Positions 14,101 to 24,250 of a stretch of DNA of 64,000 nucleotides are shown piece by piece. Position numbers and translations under genes: made by a program. The stretch is from assembly GCA_021234535.1 (NCBI GenBank), contig CM037843.1, positions 32,365,200-32,429,199 of the forward strand, given 5' to 3'. A model generated the notes under the pieces. It was given only the letters and a program-made list of their open reading frames with translations. It did no database searches and was not told the origin of the DNA. Every line of letters starts with the position of its first letter. Position 1 is the stretch's first letter. The DNA comes from Stichopus chloronotus (Eukaryota > Echinodermata > Holothuroidea > Aspidochirotida > Stichopodidae).

Positions 14101-17100
14101 AAATTGCCGTAGTTAAACATACAAACATGTGAAGCAACGTTACATGTGTCTGAACTGGTTTCAACAGATCTTCTCAGGCTCATAGCTGCAGTATAGGCTA
14201 GGCCTAAGTTACTGTTGGTAACGTTAGCAGTAAATTAGTAATTCTGAACGTGAGGCACTGTACTAAATTTACATGGTTCCTATGCAGTATTAGTATTATA
14301 GTATACTGTACTTGGCTAGCCTAAGTTACGTTGAATAATGTGAACCAAAGAAACAAATCAAAACCGAAGAAATGAATAAAGATTCAAACTTCACAGAGGG
14401 TGGGATCGAGGGAGTAAACTGGACACGCGTAACTGTTGAATAGTTTCCAAGATATTTAGGCTGCCTAACAGGAAATTTTGATTTATCACGTTTAACTTCA
14501 CTTTCCTTTTTGCCACGCACAATTGTGTTCAGCTCACCTATGCAGGTCAAACTCATTTCAATATTGTATGACATCCCATACATTAGTGCATTTACAGCTT
14601 GTTTAGGCGGTACACCTCTAATCACTTACTACAGAACAAAAGAAAAAAAATACAGCAACGATAACCTGTGAGGTAGGCCTAAGGCAGTCAATGATTTGTT
14701 GTCTGCTGCAGAGATATGGGTGGTGGATTGTTTCATGAATTGAAGGCTTAGGCCTATACAATTTCAAAGCCACATACAAAGTTGTACATTGACAATTGGG
14801 TACCCGACGGGAAATGGCATTCAGGTATCCGGGTACGAATTCTCTACCTGGTGAGAACACTAGTACATATGGTGATAAAAGAACCAGTGACCATGATGAT
14901 CAGTCAATGTTCATCACTACTTGCCAGACAGATATCACTCACCATTCATTTCTACATAGCCACCAGTGACTATAAATACTCAATCACCAGTGGCCATTCA
15001 ATATTCATGACTACAGTATTCAAGGAGTACTGATCAATGTTCATAATTATACTCAATCATCAGTAATCCTAAATATAACAATTTCAACAACCCTTGATCC
15101 TTCAAATTTTCACAGCTACTCAATGGTCAAGATTCCTTCAAGATTCCTAATTACTATATCCATCGCCAGTTACCGTAAATGCAAGTAACTTCTCAGTCAC
15201 CACTAATCCTTCAATATTCATAACTACTCAACCACCATTGATCCTAAATATTCATTACTGCTCATCAACTGCCTGTGTTTCTTCCATACTCAAGCACCAT
15301 TCAGCCAACAGATAGACCAGTACCAACTTAAGTTATAAGAATCACGGGTCATAAGGAATATGGGTTGTAAAACCCACTTCTGTGAGCAATGTTTGTCCCC
15401 TGTACTTTGAAGTACACACATTTTTTGAAAATTTTGCTTCCATCAACAACATTGTGTGGTCTACTTAAACTACGGCGGGCAACTTACTGACTGATTTAAC
15501 CGCTTCTAATCCAGTAACTCCACAACACCAAAAGACAGCAACATCATTTGGTTGAAAAGTGGTTGGAACACCATAGTCCACTTTTGATATGTCTCCTATG
15601 CCAATGATAGCTGCAAATAAAAGCATGTACACAGAAACACTAAAGATATGACAATGATGACTTCAAACGTAAGAAGACTTAGAGACAGTGAGATTAGCTG
15701 TGAATTATCCAAGATTATGTTTTGCTGGAGACACCCACAAGTACTCTTCAATGTCTAGTTGATCCTTGAGAATGCATGTTGACAGCGAGTCCATGACTGG
15801 AAAGGTTAAAACTAGGATCCAACATGCACCAGTTAATTGAACGACAAATTTTGAGAAAACTAGGAATTGATGGCCGGCTAGGTTTTCATATTCATGTAAT
15901 TATAATTTGACCTCTTGTGCACATGTGTCTTGCTATGCATTACAAACATATTTGATATGTGTGATAGAATTGCAGGGAAGAACACCAATATAAAATACAA
16001 ACATAAACACCTCTTTGCCTCTGTCGGGCCAAAGCATCTATTTGTGCACAGCAAAATGGAAAGGAGGATATTTGTACGTGAAGCATGCACTTTACTTTTG
16101 TTGAAATATAAATGTTTGTTTTGTGAGATAAGATATTGTAAATGGACATTCACTAGACACTCTAGATACCTGGATTTCCAACATGGACAGGGGCTCCATG
16201 TACATCTTTCATAGTGTGAGTGCATTCATAGGCCTTCTGCACAAGTTCAGCTGGAATAGCTCGCATTGATACCACAAGGTTACAATCAAATTTGCCAACA
16301 CGCTTGCACTTGATGTTCGTCTATAGTATGGATAAAAGGTAAAAGGTTAAGAGTCGGACTGAACTTCAGTGCTGCATGGTATATGATGCCGGTCTTAATT
16401 AAACAAAGTTTAATTTAAATGGTGAACTGAGGCCAAAGTATATATAACAAAGTGTGCTTCATGAACATGGAAAACTTAGGCGAGTTATTTCACACGTATT
16501 ACTGAATCAGCATGCAGCAAGGCATTGTGGTTTCGATGTGGTATGCACATAGGCCAAAATATAACAAAGTTTACTTAAGGTACATGAAAAAACAAAGTCA
16601 AAGGACTTTGTGACTAATTGATTCCTTTTGCCCTTTGGCAAGGAATCAATTAGTCATTTCTCATACATTGAAGAAACAGCACGCAGAAATGCATTTTGGT
16701 TTCGATGTGGTATGCACATTTGTTAACATACGGTATGAAGATTGTGCATGTTTTTTAACAGTAATTTCCTGCTGAACAAAATCCATTTATGTTACACAAT
16801 CCTCTCACAATAATAGCTGTCAACAAAAACTATACAGGCTTCTTGTACTAAAGGCAATTAAAATCAAGTACACCTACGTAGCTCCCATTCATGTTTACAA
16901 TTTATTAACAATTTGACCGCTGCTGACCTCAAATTACAATTCACCTCAACCAAAAACAATAGACATCATGCATTTAATGTATTATCATGTCCACTATGTG
17001 AACTATTCAGCCTTCCATGATTGAGATATTGTTTACAAAGGGTTCACAATGAGTTCTCAGTTGACCTGATGTGACCTTCTACCTCCACCAAAAATGACAG

Positions 17101-20100
17101 GTGCTATACACATTGTTCTCCACCCTTATGAGAAAACGAGATTCCACCTGAAACAAAGCATTTGCAAGTAATGTAACAAGTCATACACACTTGCCATTTT
17201 GACTGCAAAAGTCACTTGGGGCAAAAAAGCTTGTTGAGCAACTGCTTTTACATGGCTGTCATAGATTTGACCTCAGCTGACCTCACATGCCAAGCTATCT
17301 ATGCATCAAACTTTGAAATGCAATCAACTCTTCCTTTTTAAATTGTCACATTTAATACATGATCACATTGTATTACACCAATAATTCCAGGTGATTTTCA
17401 AAATGATATTCTACAAAGCACTGTCAACTTAGCATTTAGTAAACACTGTATTCAAGAGCAGTTTAGTTTTTGCTGCCAACTTTAAGTTACTTACTGTATA
17501 CATGCTTGTATTACCCACTCCGTTCTTGTCAAGGTTTCTCAAAGGCACCCCTGCTGATAGAAGTCTCTTGTCAAAACTGAAGCTACATCCCAAGTAAAAG
17601 AAAGAAAAGTTTGCCATTTGTTCTCCAAATTCTTCCAAACTTCCAACTGTTCGAGAATACTTCCCATCTTCGATAACAGAGTAGGCTGTGAGGTCAGTTC
17701 TGAAAAAAATATTGTTTGAACTATCTCAAGATTTGCTCTTTGTGCACTCAAAAGATTCAATGAGGGGCAAGTTCTCCAAATACACAACATACAGATTCAA
17801 TGGGCTTAAAAAAGTATCAGAAACTAAACAAGAAAAAAGTTCATGTCGTCTGCTACATTGTTAATTACATCGGAAAATTTTGTCCATGCCTATAACATTG
17901 CCAGACACTATTCATGACAATTAGTTTTCAATTTCGCGTAGGTTCTGCCCCCAACACAGCAGATAAGTTTGATGAACATCATGCAACTCTCTAAGTATGG
18001 ACACACCTGCAATTTGCAAAAGTTTGCAGAAATAAATAAAATTCTACAGCATATTACAGTCTTATGCCCCTTTTAATAATTTACAGGCAATATATGCATA
18101 TCTGGCACTTTAAGCTCTATGCCTTATTGTTATACACCAAGTCTAACTTGATTCCAAAGAGATTTATACCAGTCATTCTGACCTGTGATTAATCGAACCT
18201 GACTTGGCTGGCAGCAAACAATTTTAGCATCACAGCACAGTTCTACAAAATCCTCTTCACAGTACGGCAGGTGTGAATAAATGCCACTTGGATACCAATA
18301 TGTGGATATTGGATATACCGCACAAAAGCAAAAGGGTGCTCTAAGCTGTACTCATCACTTATGAAACTGAAAGTCATATCACAATGGAATAAATCTAAAA
18401 GGATAAGCATAAATTAAATTTCAGATGTATCTCCTTCTAAGTTACACCTCCCCTGAGTAGAGTGTACATACACAATATTAAGTGCAACTTCTTATAGGTA
18501 CAACTACATAGAACAACCTCTGTATGACCAACTAAAAAAGATCCAAATTTGAATTCCCTGCAGGCATTCAAGTGTACAACATGTGTATGCAGTGTATGAT
18601 TACCTGATGTCAGAGTTACTACTCTCAGCTGTCAGTGGTGGTGCATCAAATTGTCCCTTCTTGGAGCTGAACAATAGTGGCAAAGGGCCACGGTTTGCTT
18701 CGCAAAATTGTAAGAAACTGTCAGAAAGATCCGACAGTAACATGACAAGATTGGCCTGAACATACCCTGTGGAGAAAAATAAAACATTGCATGTACATTA
18801 ACTACATGCAATGACTTCAAGCAATAAAACATTTACACATGTTTCATTTAAAAAAAAGTGCCTGTTTTCCCTCACTTCAACAGACATAAACAATCCACAT
18901 GTCAATGCTCATTAAACGGGTCACTATCGGTGAACAATCACCAGTAATCCACATTAACAAAGATGCAATTTTTTGCATATTTATGTGTATTAATACAGAC
19001 AGTTTCATGGTAGTATTTTATATGATTAAACAGACAAAAATAATCCACCACAGTACTTACATACCAATACTTTTGAAGTGGTCACTATTGACAAAATTTC
19101 GATCAACAAAGGAGAGTGCTCAAAATTGGCCGATACAACCACACAATTTAGTCCAACATTTGTGCACCCGAAGTTTTTTCTTATTTATTTCATTACAGTT
19201 TACAAACTCTTCCCTTCAAATGTAGTACAAAGGAATCCCTGCAAAAAGTATTTTACCTGAAAGAAAAGCATTGCCATTATTACAAAAGAAAAAACAAAAG
19301 AAACACAAAAAAATATGGCAAAAATGGAATGGTTGGCTACCAAGCACTTTTTTCATGTTGTCACAAAACATGAGACTCTACTGTTGCCAACAGCACAATC
19401 AAAGCATTTCTATCTCAAGTTATGTGAAGTTACCCCATGCCACCCAAGGGTCAAACCAGATCAAGGCACTGAGTAGGCAGGAATGAGATGTGACAAGCTG
19501 GACTATCAATAAAGGCCCTGTTCTCTCTCCTTAACTCAAACATAGTCTGTTGTTTGGTCAAAGGTCATCAGTGTCTACCTGCAGAGTTCAGGTATAAACA
19601 CTGACGACCTTCAAGCAAAGTTTAGTTTAGCAAATCAATGTTCCAAGATCAAAGCGATGAAGAGGCACAAACAGATGGTCATGAATGTTAAGTGTAGGAC
19701 ATTAACAAAGGGGAAAAATTCAAAGCTTACTTGTATTTTTCTGTCCATTGAGGCACTCTTTCACTGAGTTCTTCTTTGGCAGATTATTTTTTGCCACAAA
19801 TCTTTTTGAGGCAAGCACTAGGCAAGATTGGGATTATTGTATTACATATTGTAATGTTATACATGCAAAAGAGGTTCAATAAACAGGAGACAAAAAATGT
19901 ATGATTACAAAGGTTATGATTATCATCGCAACCAAAAGGTGTGATTGTGGAATTAACACTGTTCAGGAAAGGAATTCAAAGAAACCACTTGGAATATTCA
20001 CATTAACGACATATGTGCACACCCCGCCCCCTCTTTATTTCAAGGACAACTGAGAGTTCACATGCCCTGAGGGATTTGTTTTGGAAGCATTTTTTTTCTG

Positions 20101-20988
20101 TACAAACATTGGTATACTGATACTATGAAACACTCAATCACATCATCTTTGCATTTTCATCAAAGTTTGAAAAGATGTACCTCAGAGACAGTTTTAAATG
20201 GAAACACAGATTCAATGGAATTTCATTCAGGGTTTCACTCTATAACTTTGAACTAAAGCCAACCTTTTTCCTGGATGCATGTCACATAACTTTTAAGTTT
20301 GACTGGTGTCTGATAATAAGCAAATTAACAAGCGTGCGTAACTCTGTAACTAATTTGTTATGCCTACGAAGTGACCAGATCCACAAAAATTTCTGTTTTT
20401 CTGGTACACACTAATTTGATACTATATACTTTAAAACTTTTTACGTGAGTGCTAGAATACTGAAACAGGTTTTGATACCAAGTACTTATTTGAACAGTGA
20501 GTTCTCAGTCATTTAATACAGAAGTCACATGCCAGGCATGCAACAGCTGACTTTTCCTGGGTGAAGAAGCTGTAGGCCTCAATATGGCAGATACCCTGTT
20601 TACAAAAACGTGTGATACATGTATGTGCCATTCATGTGCATTTTGCACTGTTTTAAATTGCTGCTTCAACAAGAGGTCAATATACGTGGTGATGCTTTTC
20701 TTACTAAATATGAGATCTGTCAAAGCTTCGCTCCTTGAGATATTGTGTTTACAAGGTTTTCACAGTTTGACCCCTGTGGACCCCAAATGACCTGTATTTA
20801 ATGGCTGAGAACTCACTGAATTTCATCACGTGGTATCATTCAATCTACTTGCAAAAGAGCTTACCCTGGCACATACCACCAGTTGCCTTCCTGAAGTATT
20901 TCCCTTCACGGAAGAGAGACCTCGCTGTACTTGGTGATGCTTTTCTTAGGTCGATCTCATTTTCCTCTGATGTCCTAACGGTTGCCAT
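2054..20988 (-). CDS. DGLUCY: D-glutamate cyclase, 10 coding exons (complete gene span)
   Basis: Mammalian DGLUCY (C14orf159) converts D-glutamate to 5-oxo-D-proline in mitochondria; this is the invertebrate homologue by sequence recognition. Exons in transcript order: 20988-20865, 18766-18604, 17699-17495, 16320-16170, 15610-15488, 12352-12146, 8569-8303, 6649-6383, 5258-4984 and 2191-2054. Every junction has AG/GT borders and matching phases, and the sum is 1920 bp, or 639 residues plus stop (human protein about 616). Residues about 20-300 form a DUF1445 (putative hydro-lyase) domain with GYVQANLVML, YLGCSFSFD and HGAPVHVGNP. Residues about 330-630 form a DUF4392 domain with ETDGPPGA, FDHLLAIERPGMAADGNYY, IGDGGNELGMG and GVSNWGGYAL. 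No frame break or missing block is visible. The start has a good context (ACACCATGG) with an in-frame TGA 18 bases before it. No clear mitochondrial presequence is visible. Confidence 0.93.
2225..2852 (+). mobile_element. Tandem-core element, short copy
   Basis: Left end GTCAAAGGACTTTGTGATTCCTTGCC-like hairpin at 2225-2252, three to four degenerate units, then a CA-rich stretch and a weak right end near 2850. Same family as 9779-10943. Confidence 0.6.
3050..4600 (+). repeat. Tandem array with CATGATTTCATAAAATGG units
   Basis: The core recurs near 3212, 3878, 4019, 4150, 4290, 4413 and 4540, mostly 120-140 bases apart. Units alternate between CCAAAAATCCTGAACACC and CCTGAACAACCTGAAGG types, which suggests a two-unit higher-order repeat. 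A reversed part of the same array is at 36340-36600. Confidence 0.65.
4620..4903 (+). mobile_element. Tandem-core element, right part
   Basis: One unit with TGACCTTTGACCT (4711-4723), a CA-rich stretch and the right end CTGCTGCAAGGAAACAAAAAGG. It directly follows the CATGATTTCAT array, so both may belong to one composite element. Confidence 0.5.
4984..5258 (-). CDS. DGLUCY: DGLUCY exon 9
   Basis: Covers residues 503-594. It contains AIGDGGNELGMGKV and GVSNWGGYALCFALFALRSD, the glycine-rich core of DUF4392. It ends in phase 0 after SLPTQKQ at donor GTAATT. Confidence 0.95.
5259..6382 (-). other. DGLUCY intron 8
   Basis: Contains a tandem-repeat-family fragment (about 5460-6080) and, at 6178-6223, two adjacent near-palindromes TTAATCTTGAGATTAA. 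No exon-like sequence is seen. Confidence 0.6.
5460..6080 (+). mobile_element. Tandem-core element fragment
   Basis: Three degenerate units of the same family as 9779-10943. Two exact TGACCTTTGACCT motifs lie at 5803-5815 and 5949-5961. Neither hairpin end is intact. Confidence 0.6.
6383..6649 (-). CDS. DGLUCY: DGLUCY exon 8
   Basis: Covers residues 414-502. The segment FDHLLAIERPGMAADGNYY is the best-conserved part of DUF4392 and likely lines the active site (inference). It ends AKKIPTIFTT at donor GTGAGT. Confidence 0.95.
6650..8302 (-). other. DGLUCY intron 7
   Basis: About 1.65 kb of AT-rich sequence. I see no repeat family from this window and no coding region in it. Confidence 0.55.
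8303..8569 (-). CDS. DGLUCY: DGLUCY exon 7
   Basis: Covers residues 325-413, the start of the DUF4392 domain. It carries LCLSHARSVAIVTGYP and FETDGPPGAIALA, hallmark segments of the family. Acceptor GTAACAG, donor GTAAAC. The only open frame on the opposite strand here is a shadow. Confidence 0.95.
9779..10943 (+). mobile_element. Complete tandem-core element with hairpin ends
   Basis: The left end has a small palindrome (AAGCCAAAAGGCTTTG) followed by TGATTCCTAGCC. The right end has CCTGCCTTCGGCAAGGAATC. Between them are seven units marked by TGTTTACAAG or its variants at spacings of about 143-154 bases (one 83). Units also share CAAATGACCTTTGACC and GAGATCATCTACTCAGTATG. There is no coding capacity. 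The plan (short inverted ends around a tandem core) resembles Helentron-associated or Pearl/Tsp-type elements, by analogy only. Confidence 0.7.
11215..11360 (+). repeat. GATC-rich minisatellite
   Basis: Units of roughly 20-30 bases around AGGAGGATCAGATCCTGCAAG. Several units contain the palindrome GGATCAGATCC. Confidence 0.65.
12146..12352 (-). CDS. DGLUCY: DGLUCY exon 6
   Basis: Covers residues 256-324 and links the two domains. It starts with APLAFTHCPGSMFISD, the conserved end of DUF1445, and continues into a more variable linker ending KDDPG. Acceptor CCCACAG, donor GTGAAT. Confidence 0.9.
12880..13217 (+). repeat. Minisatellite, left half
   Basis: Degenerate units of roughly 40-50 bases with the consensus ACTCAACCACCAGTGATCCTTCAATATTCATA. 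The same units resume after the MITE at 14871, so the two parts were one array. Confidence 0.7.
13226..14862. mobile_element. Non-autonomous hAT-like transposon (MITE), 1637 bp
   Basis: The left end is TAGTGTTTTCACCAGGTA and the right end, on the other strand, is TAGTGTTCTCACCAGGTA (17 of 18 identical). The 8-bp sequence GTACATAT flanks it on both sides (13218-13225 and 14863-14870). An 8-bp duplication with TAGTG-type ends is the hAT pattern (family knowledge). No transposase frame is present inside. Four copies of TAGGCCTA lie within it. Confidence 0.85.
14871..15310 (+). repeat. Minisatellite, right half
   Basis: Continuation of the array at 12880-13217 with the same ACCAGTGATCC and CAATATTCATAACTACTCAA elements. 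Confidence 0.7.
15488..15610 (-). CDS. DGLUCY: DGLUCY exon 5
   Basis: Encodes IIGIGDISKVDYG and DVAVFWCCGVTGLEAVKSV, the end of the DUF1445 core. Acceptor TTTGCAG, donor GTAAGT. The phase-1 borders match exons 4 and 6. Confidence 0.9.
15611..16169 (-). other. DGLUCY intron 4
   Basis: About 560 bases of AT-rich sequence. Several open frames overlap here on both strands, but none shows domain or codon features of a gene. Confidence 0.6.
16170..16320 (-). CDS. DGLUCY: DGLUCY exon 4
   Basis: Covers residues 165-214 and ends one base into an Ala codon. It contains KFDCNLVVSMRAIPAELV and HGAPVHVGNP, strongly conserved in DUF1445 proteins. Acceptor TATAG, donor GTATCT. Confidence 0.92.
16321..17494 (-). 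other. DGLUCY intron 3
   Basis: Contains fragments of the TGACCT tandem-repeat family (about 16890-17120 and 17250-17330) and a compact hairpin at 16597-16655. Nothing coding is seen. Confidence 0.6.
16597..16655 (+). repeat. Minimal hairpin made of the two ends of the tandem-repeat element family
   Basis: It begins with the family's left-end motif (GTCAAAGGACTTTGTGA). A 16-bp perfect inverted repeat follows (GACTAATTGATTCCTT at 16612-16627, complement at 16640-16655) around a TTGCC...GGC centre. It looks like a copy that lost its whole tandem core. Confidence 0.6.
17495..17699 (-). CDS. DGLUCY: DGLUCY exon 3
   Basis: Covers residues 96-164. It carries the conserved run NFSFFYLGCSFSFD and AGVPLRNLDKNG, typical of the DUF1445 core, and ends exactly after the Thr of TSMYT at donor GTAAGT (phase 0). 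Confidence 0.92.
17835..18465. mobile_element. Diverged copy of the CAGGGAGGTG inverted-repeat element
   Basis: The block ATGTCGTCTGCTACAT, then CCATGCC and AACATTGCCAG, matches the element at 29099-29734. The right side ends in ACACCTCCCCTG like that element's terminus. The left terminus is not recognisable. It lies in DGLUCY intron 2. Confidence 0.5.
18604..18766 (-). CDS. DGLUCY: DGLUCY exon 2
   Basis: Completes the Gly of GYVQANLVML and runs through FLQFCEANRGPLPLLF, the signature start of the DUF1445 fold. It ends two bases into an Arg codon at a GTA donor. The acceptor is CTCCACAG. Confidence 0.9.
18767..20864 (-). other. DGLUCY intron 1
   Basis: About 2.1 kb. Near its 5' side (20733-20795) lies a fragment of the tandem-repeat family with TGTTTACAAGG and TTTGACC motifs. 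Otherwise I see nothing coding; exons 1 and 2 join in phase without help from it. Confidence 0.6.
20865..20988 (-). CDS. DGLUCY: DGLUCY exon 1 (coding)
   Basis: Encodes residues 1-41 and the first base of codon 42. It starts MATVRTSEENEIDLRK and ends GGMCQ before the donor GTAAGC. The helix ahead of the GYVQAN motif (TARSLFREGKYF) resembles the start of bacterial DUF1445 proteins. A 5' non-coding exon further upstream is possible but not identified. Confidence 0.88.
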
Positions 20989-21228
20989 GGTGTCACTTCT
21001 ACTTCAGTTTACACAGACCCCTGCTCTTGAAAGGCATATGGCCTATGTCAATATAAAGACAACAAGATTAATTATAAAGAATGTCCAAAAACTGAACTTG
21101 GCTATGGTATTTGATATGCTAAAAGATGCAAAACAACCTTAACCTTCCTAAGTGCTCAAGCACAATGTTATTGTTTGTACTTTGATAGCTTGTAACCTGG
21201 AATATGGTGAATAAGCATTCTGTTACAC
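20989..21228. other. Upstream of the DGLUCY start
   Basis: Presumed 5' untranslated or intronic DNA. AG dinucleotides just before the ATG (minus strand, near 21001-21004) could be an acceptor for a non-coding first exon further away. Confidence 0.35.
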
Positions 21229-22750
21229 ATGGAATGCCAAGGGAACGACATTATATGATGATGTAAAAACATCAATGATGTAAATGATGATCACGTAAAA
21301 TTACATGGTAATGTAATTAATGATGTAAAAATATACAATGATGTACCAAAAACTTACATAGTACATGAAAACATGTAAAACAATGTACAAAAAACATACG
21401 ATCATGTACTGAAAACTTACGATGTAAACAATGATTATCAAAAATTTTACCTTTGGAAAAAGGGGGGTATGTTAGAATTGAAGGAAAAGCACTCTCCCAT
21501 ATAGTTTCGTCCAATGAGGGGGGTGACGTTTTTCAACATTTTATTTTTTTGTGAAGTTATCATGTATACTTTAACGAGATGAAAAAATAAAAGAATTATG
21601 GACCAAATGTATTATTTTGTTGGTACTTTTTTTTTCATATGACTAAAAACAAATTCCTTTACGTCAACCTGGATTGTTGCCCCTGTATTGTAGTAAAGAT
21701 TTTATTTCTGCCCACTAAACCCCGTTCCAAGTGTCATTGCAGCATATTTACAATGGCTTGTTGAAGATGTACATGTTTATGGCCAATCTTGCCACAGATC
21801 TCTAGCAACAATGTTGATAGATACATTGCATTTATTGTGTAACTATGTAGGTCTATTCTGAAGAAGCATATTGTTAACAAATTGTCACATTCTGCTAACC
21901 TATTTTATTATAGATCTACTGGCAGGGAAATTCTGTATGAAACTCGGGAATCCGGCATCACCTTAGATTTCCTCTTGGCAACTTAAGTCTACTTTGTAAT
22001 CAACAGATCTATGGTTTTACATGCCAGTGGGAACATAAGTACGCTCGCAGTATTACACTCAAACGCACAAAGAGTGAATTCTTCACACTACAATTTTGAA
22101 TATACAAATAATAATGATAGATACCACACATAAGCAATTCCTTCACTGTTTTGTCACAATTAGGATAAAATGAATGGAAATGGAGTTGCCACTGGAGGTG
22201 AAACGCCAGGTTACATAAACCTTTTCCTTTTTTTCATTTTGGCATATATGCATACGTGCACAATTAACACAATGTACATATCCTATGGCTGTTGCTAGAG
22301 ATTGTCGCAAGCGTGGCCATACCCTAGCAATCTACTACAATGACACTTGGGGGTGGGACTTTGTGCGCTAAATGGAATATTTACTACAATCCAGGGGCAA
22401 CAATCCAGGTTTGACCACGAAAAAAGTTGTGTCATATTATGGAAAAGTCCAACAAAACAATGTCTTTGGTTACTTCTTTAAATTTCATTTAAAGACATTG
22501 TTGCAAGTATACCATTATAACTTCACAAAATAATTAAAATAACAAAGTAGACAAAACCATACATGCGAGAGTGATTTTTTTCTTCTCTTTTGACACTCAT
22601 CTTATATTACTACATCATCATTTACATCATCATATATTTTTACATCATTATTGTGTATTTTTACATCATCATATATTTTTACATCATCCACATTTAGAAA
22701 ATTGTATATTTTTACATCATCTTATAATGTGGTCCTTTTGGCATTCCATA
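21229..22750. mobile_element. Long inverted-repeat (foldback) element
   Basis: The left arm runs rightwards from TGGAATGCCAAGGGAAC at 21230. The right arm is its diverged complement, ending GGCATTCCA near 22749. Matching landmarks in the same order include GATGATGTAAAAA runs, TTGTGAAGTTAT, CCTGGATTGTTGCCCCTG, CAAGTGTCATTG and ATCTCTAGCAACA. The arms meet around 21950-22100. No gene is inside and I could not identify a target duplication. Confidence 0.7.
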
Positions 22751-24250
22751 GTTCCATTCCTGTTCCTGATGTCTGAATAGTGGAGAACATTCAAGTGGCA
22801 TGTGAAAGACAATCTCACATTGACTGCAAACACAGTAGAAATAAATTAGCAAAGTGGTAGCACAGCACTGGAGTTAGGGCAAAAATGTTTATGGTGGGCA
22901 GCATTAAGTTAGGATAAATAATAATTGATAAAATTAACTGCAGGAACAAAAGCAACTTCAATTACATGCTTTCTGCCAATGATCTCTAATGCGCCATCTA
23001 GGTTGTGCAGGCAAGAAAAGGAGGAAAGGAATCAAGGAATGAAACTGTCAACACTAGGAATTACATTCTGGAACGTCTCATTACATATCTACAACATAAA
23101 AAGGTGATGCAACTGAATCGTTCAATACATGAATTCCAAGGGGCTTAAAAACAATGAAGAATTCCATAGTTACACTTAGTAAAAACAATACATTGTATGA
23201 CTAAAACTGTACTTGTTAGCACAAGAAAATCAGAGGGGAGGACACAGTTATCGGAATAGAAAGGCACAAATCAGACGATGAAGTTCATGAATATTGAGCA
23301 TCACGGCAGGTGACCCTTGGTGCAGTTGACCCTCAGCACACTGTTGAATGGCAGTGCATTTGAACCCCTGTGCAGTGGACTCTCAGTATGGTTGAACGAC
23401 GATGCAGTTGAACCTGAATGGTGGTTAAGTTGAAGGCCTCGGTAGAGTTGAAAGGTGGCACAGTTGAACCTTGGTGCAGTTGATCCTGAGTATAGTTGAA
23501 CAATGGTACAAGTGGAAACTGCGCAGTTGATCGGCAGTGCAGTTGAACATCCGTGGAGTCAAACGGTGGTGCAGTTGGCTCTGGACCCTTCTTCAGTACA
23601 CACCTAAATTAGACCTTTGAAGTGTTGTGATGTAACTTTGCAGTGTTACATGGGGTAATTTTTAGGAATCTGATCATTCTCTATGTTCCCTCCAAGTATG
23701 GCTATGGCATGTGATTGTGACTGTGAGTGCAAATTGTGACTTTGAGGTGTGCACACAAATCAATCCAGTAGGTGTGAGAACTCGCTCCTTGTTTCTTTGA
23801 CTGAATTAAGGATGATTATCCAGATAGTTAATTATGAAATTTTGATTGGGCCTTCCTATGAATGTCAATGCTAGCTGGCTACAGTAATTTTTGGACTTTC
23901 ACTCAGAGTGACACACACATTTTAACTGATTTCTATAGCTAAATATAGGCCTACGCACATTCGTAGTAGGTTAGATGGAATTAAACCAATTGGACGTAGT
24001 CTGTATGCCCCTTAGGATCTACTGACCTAATATTCAAGTTAAAGTTGGCTAATTTCTACTAACGTTAGTCTACAGTAAGCCTAACAAGCCGGGCGGCCTA
24101 ACGTCATTGTTAGGCCAACTTGTGCTAGACCTCGACAGTTGCGACTTGGCTGGTTTATCCAAGGACCCAGATATGCAACATAACACTAAACTGAACAGAA
24201 TTAGGTCTGGTTTACTTAAAATCAATTTACAGATGGAGAACCTTACGTAC
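22751..24250. other. Intergenic stretch with a minisatellite
   Basis: Apart from the minisatellite at 23310-23585 I see no gene or element. A TAGGCCTA copy is at 23946. Confidence 0.5.
23310..23585 (+). repeat. GTGCAGTTGAAC minisatellite
   Basis: Degenerate units of about 18-22 bases with cores such as TTGGTGCAGTTGAACCCT repeat at least a dozen times. Confidence 0.7.

Larger units (their letters stand above)
12353..15487 (-). other. DGLUCY intron 5
   Basis: A 3.1-kb intron. It holds a minisatellite (about 12880-13217 and 14871-15310) split by an hAT-like MITE (13226-14862). The flanks of these show nothing recognisable. Confidence 0.6.

Noticed and set aside
19727..19785. Possible extra DGLUCY exon in intron 1 (minus strand, VPQWTEKYK before a GTAAGC)
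   Set aside because: Exons 1 and 2 already join in phase with conserved sequence, there is no acceptor at a suitable place, and a stop lies just upstream.
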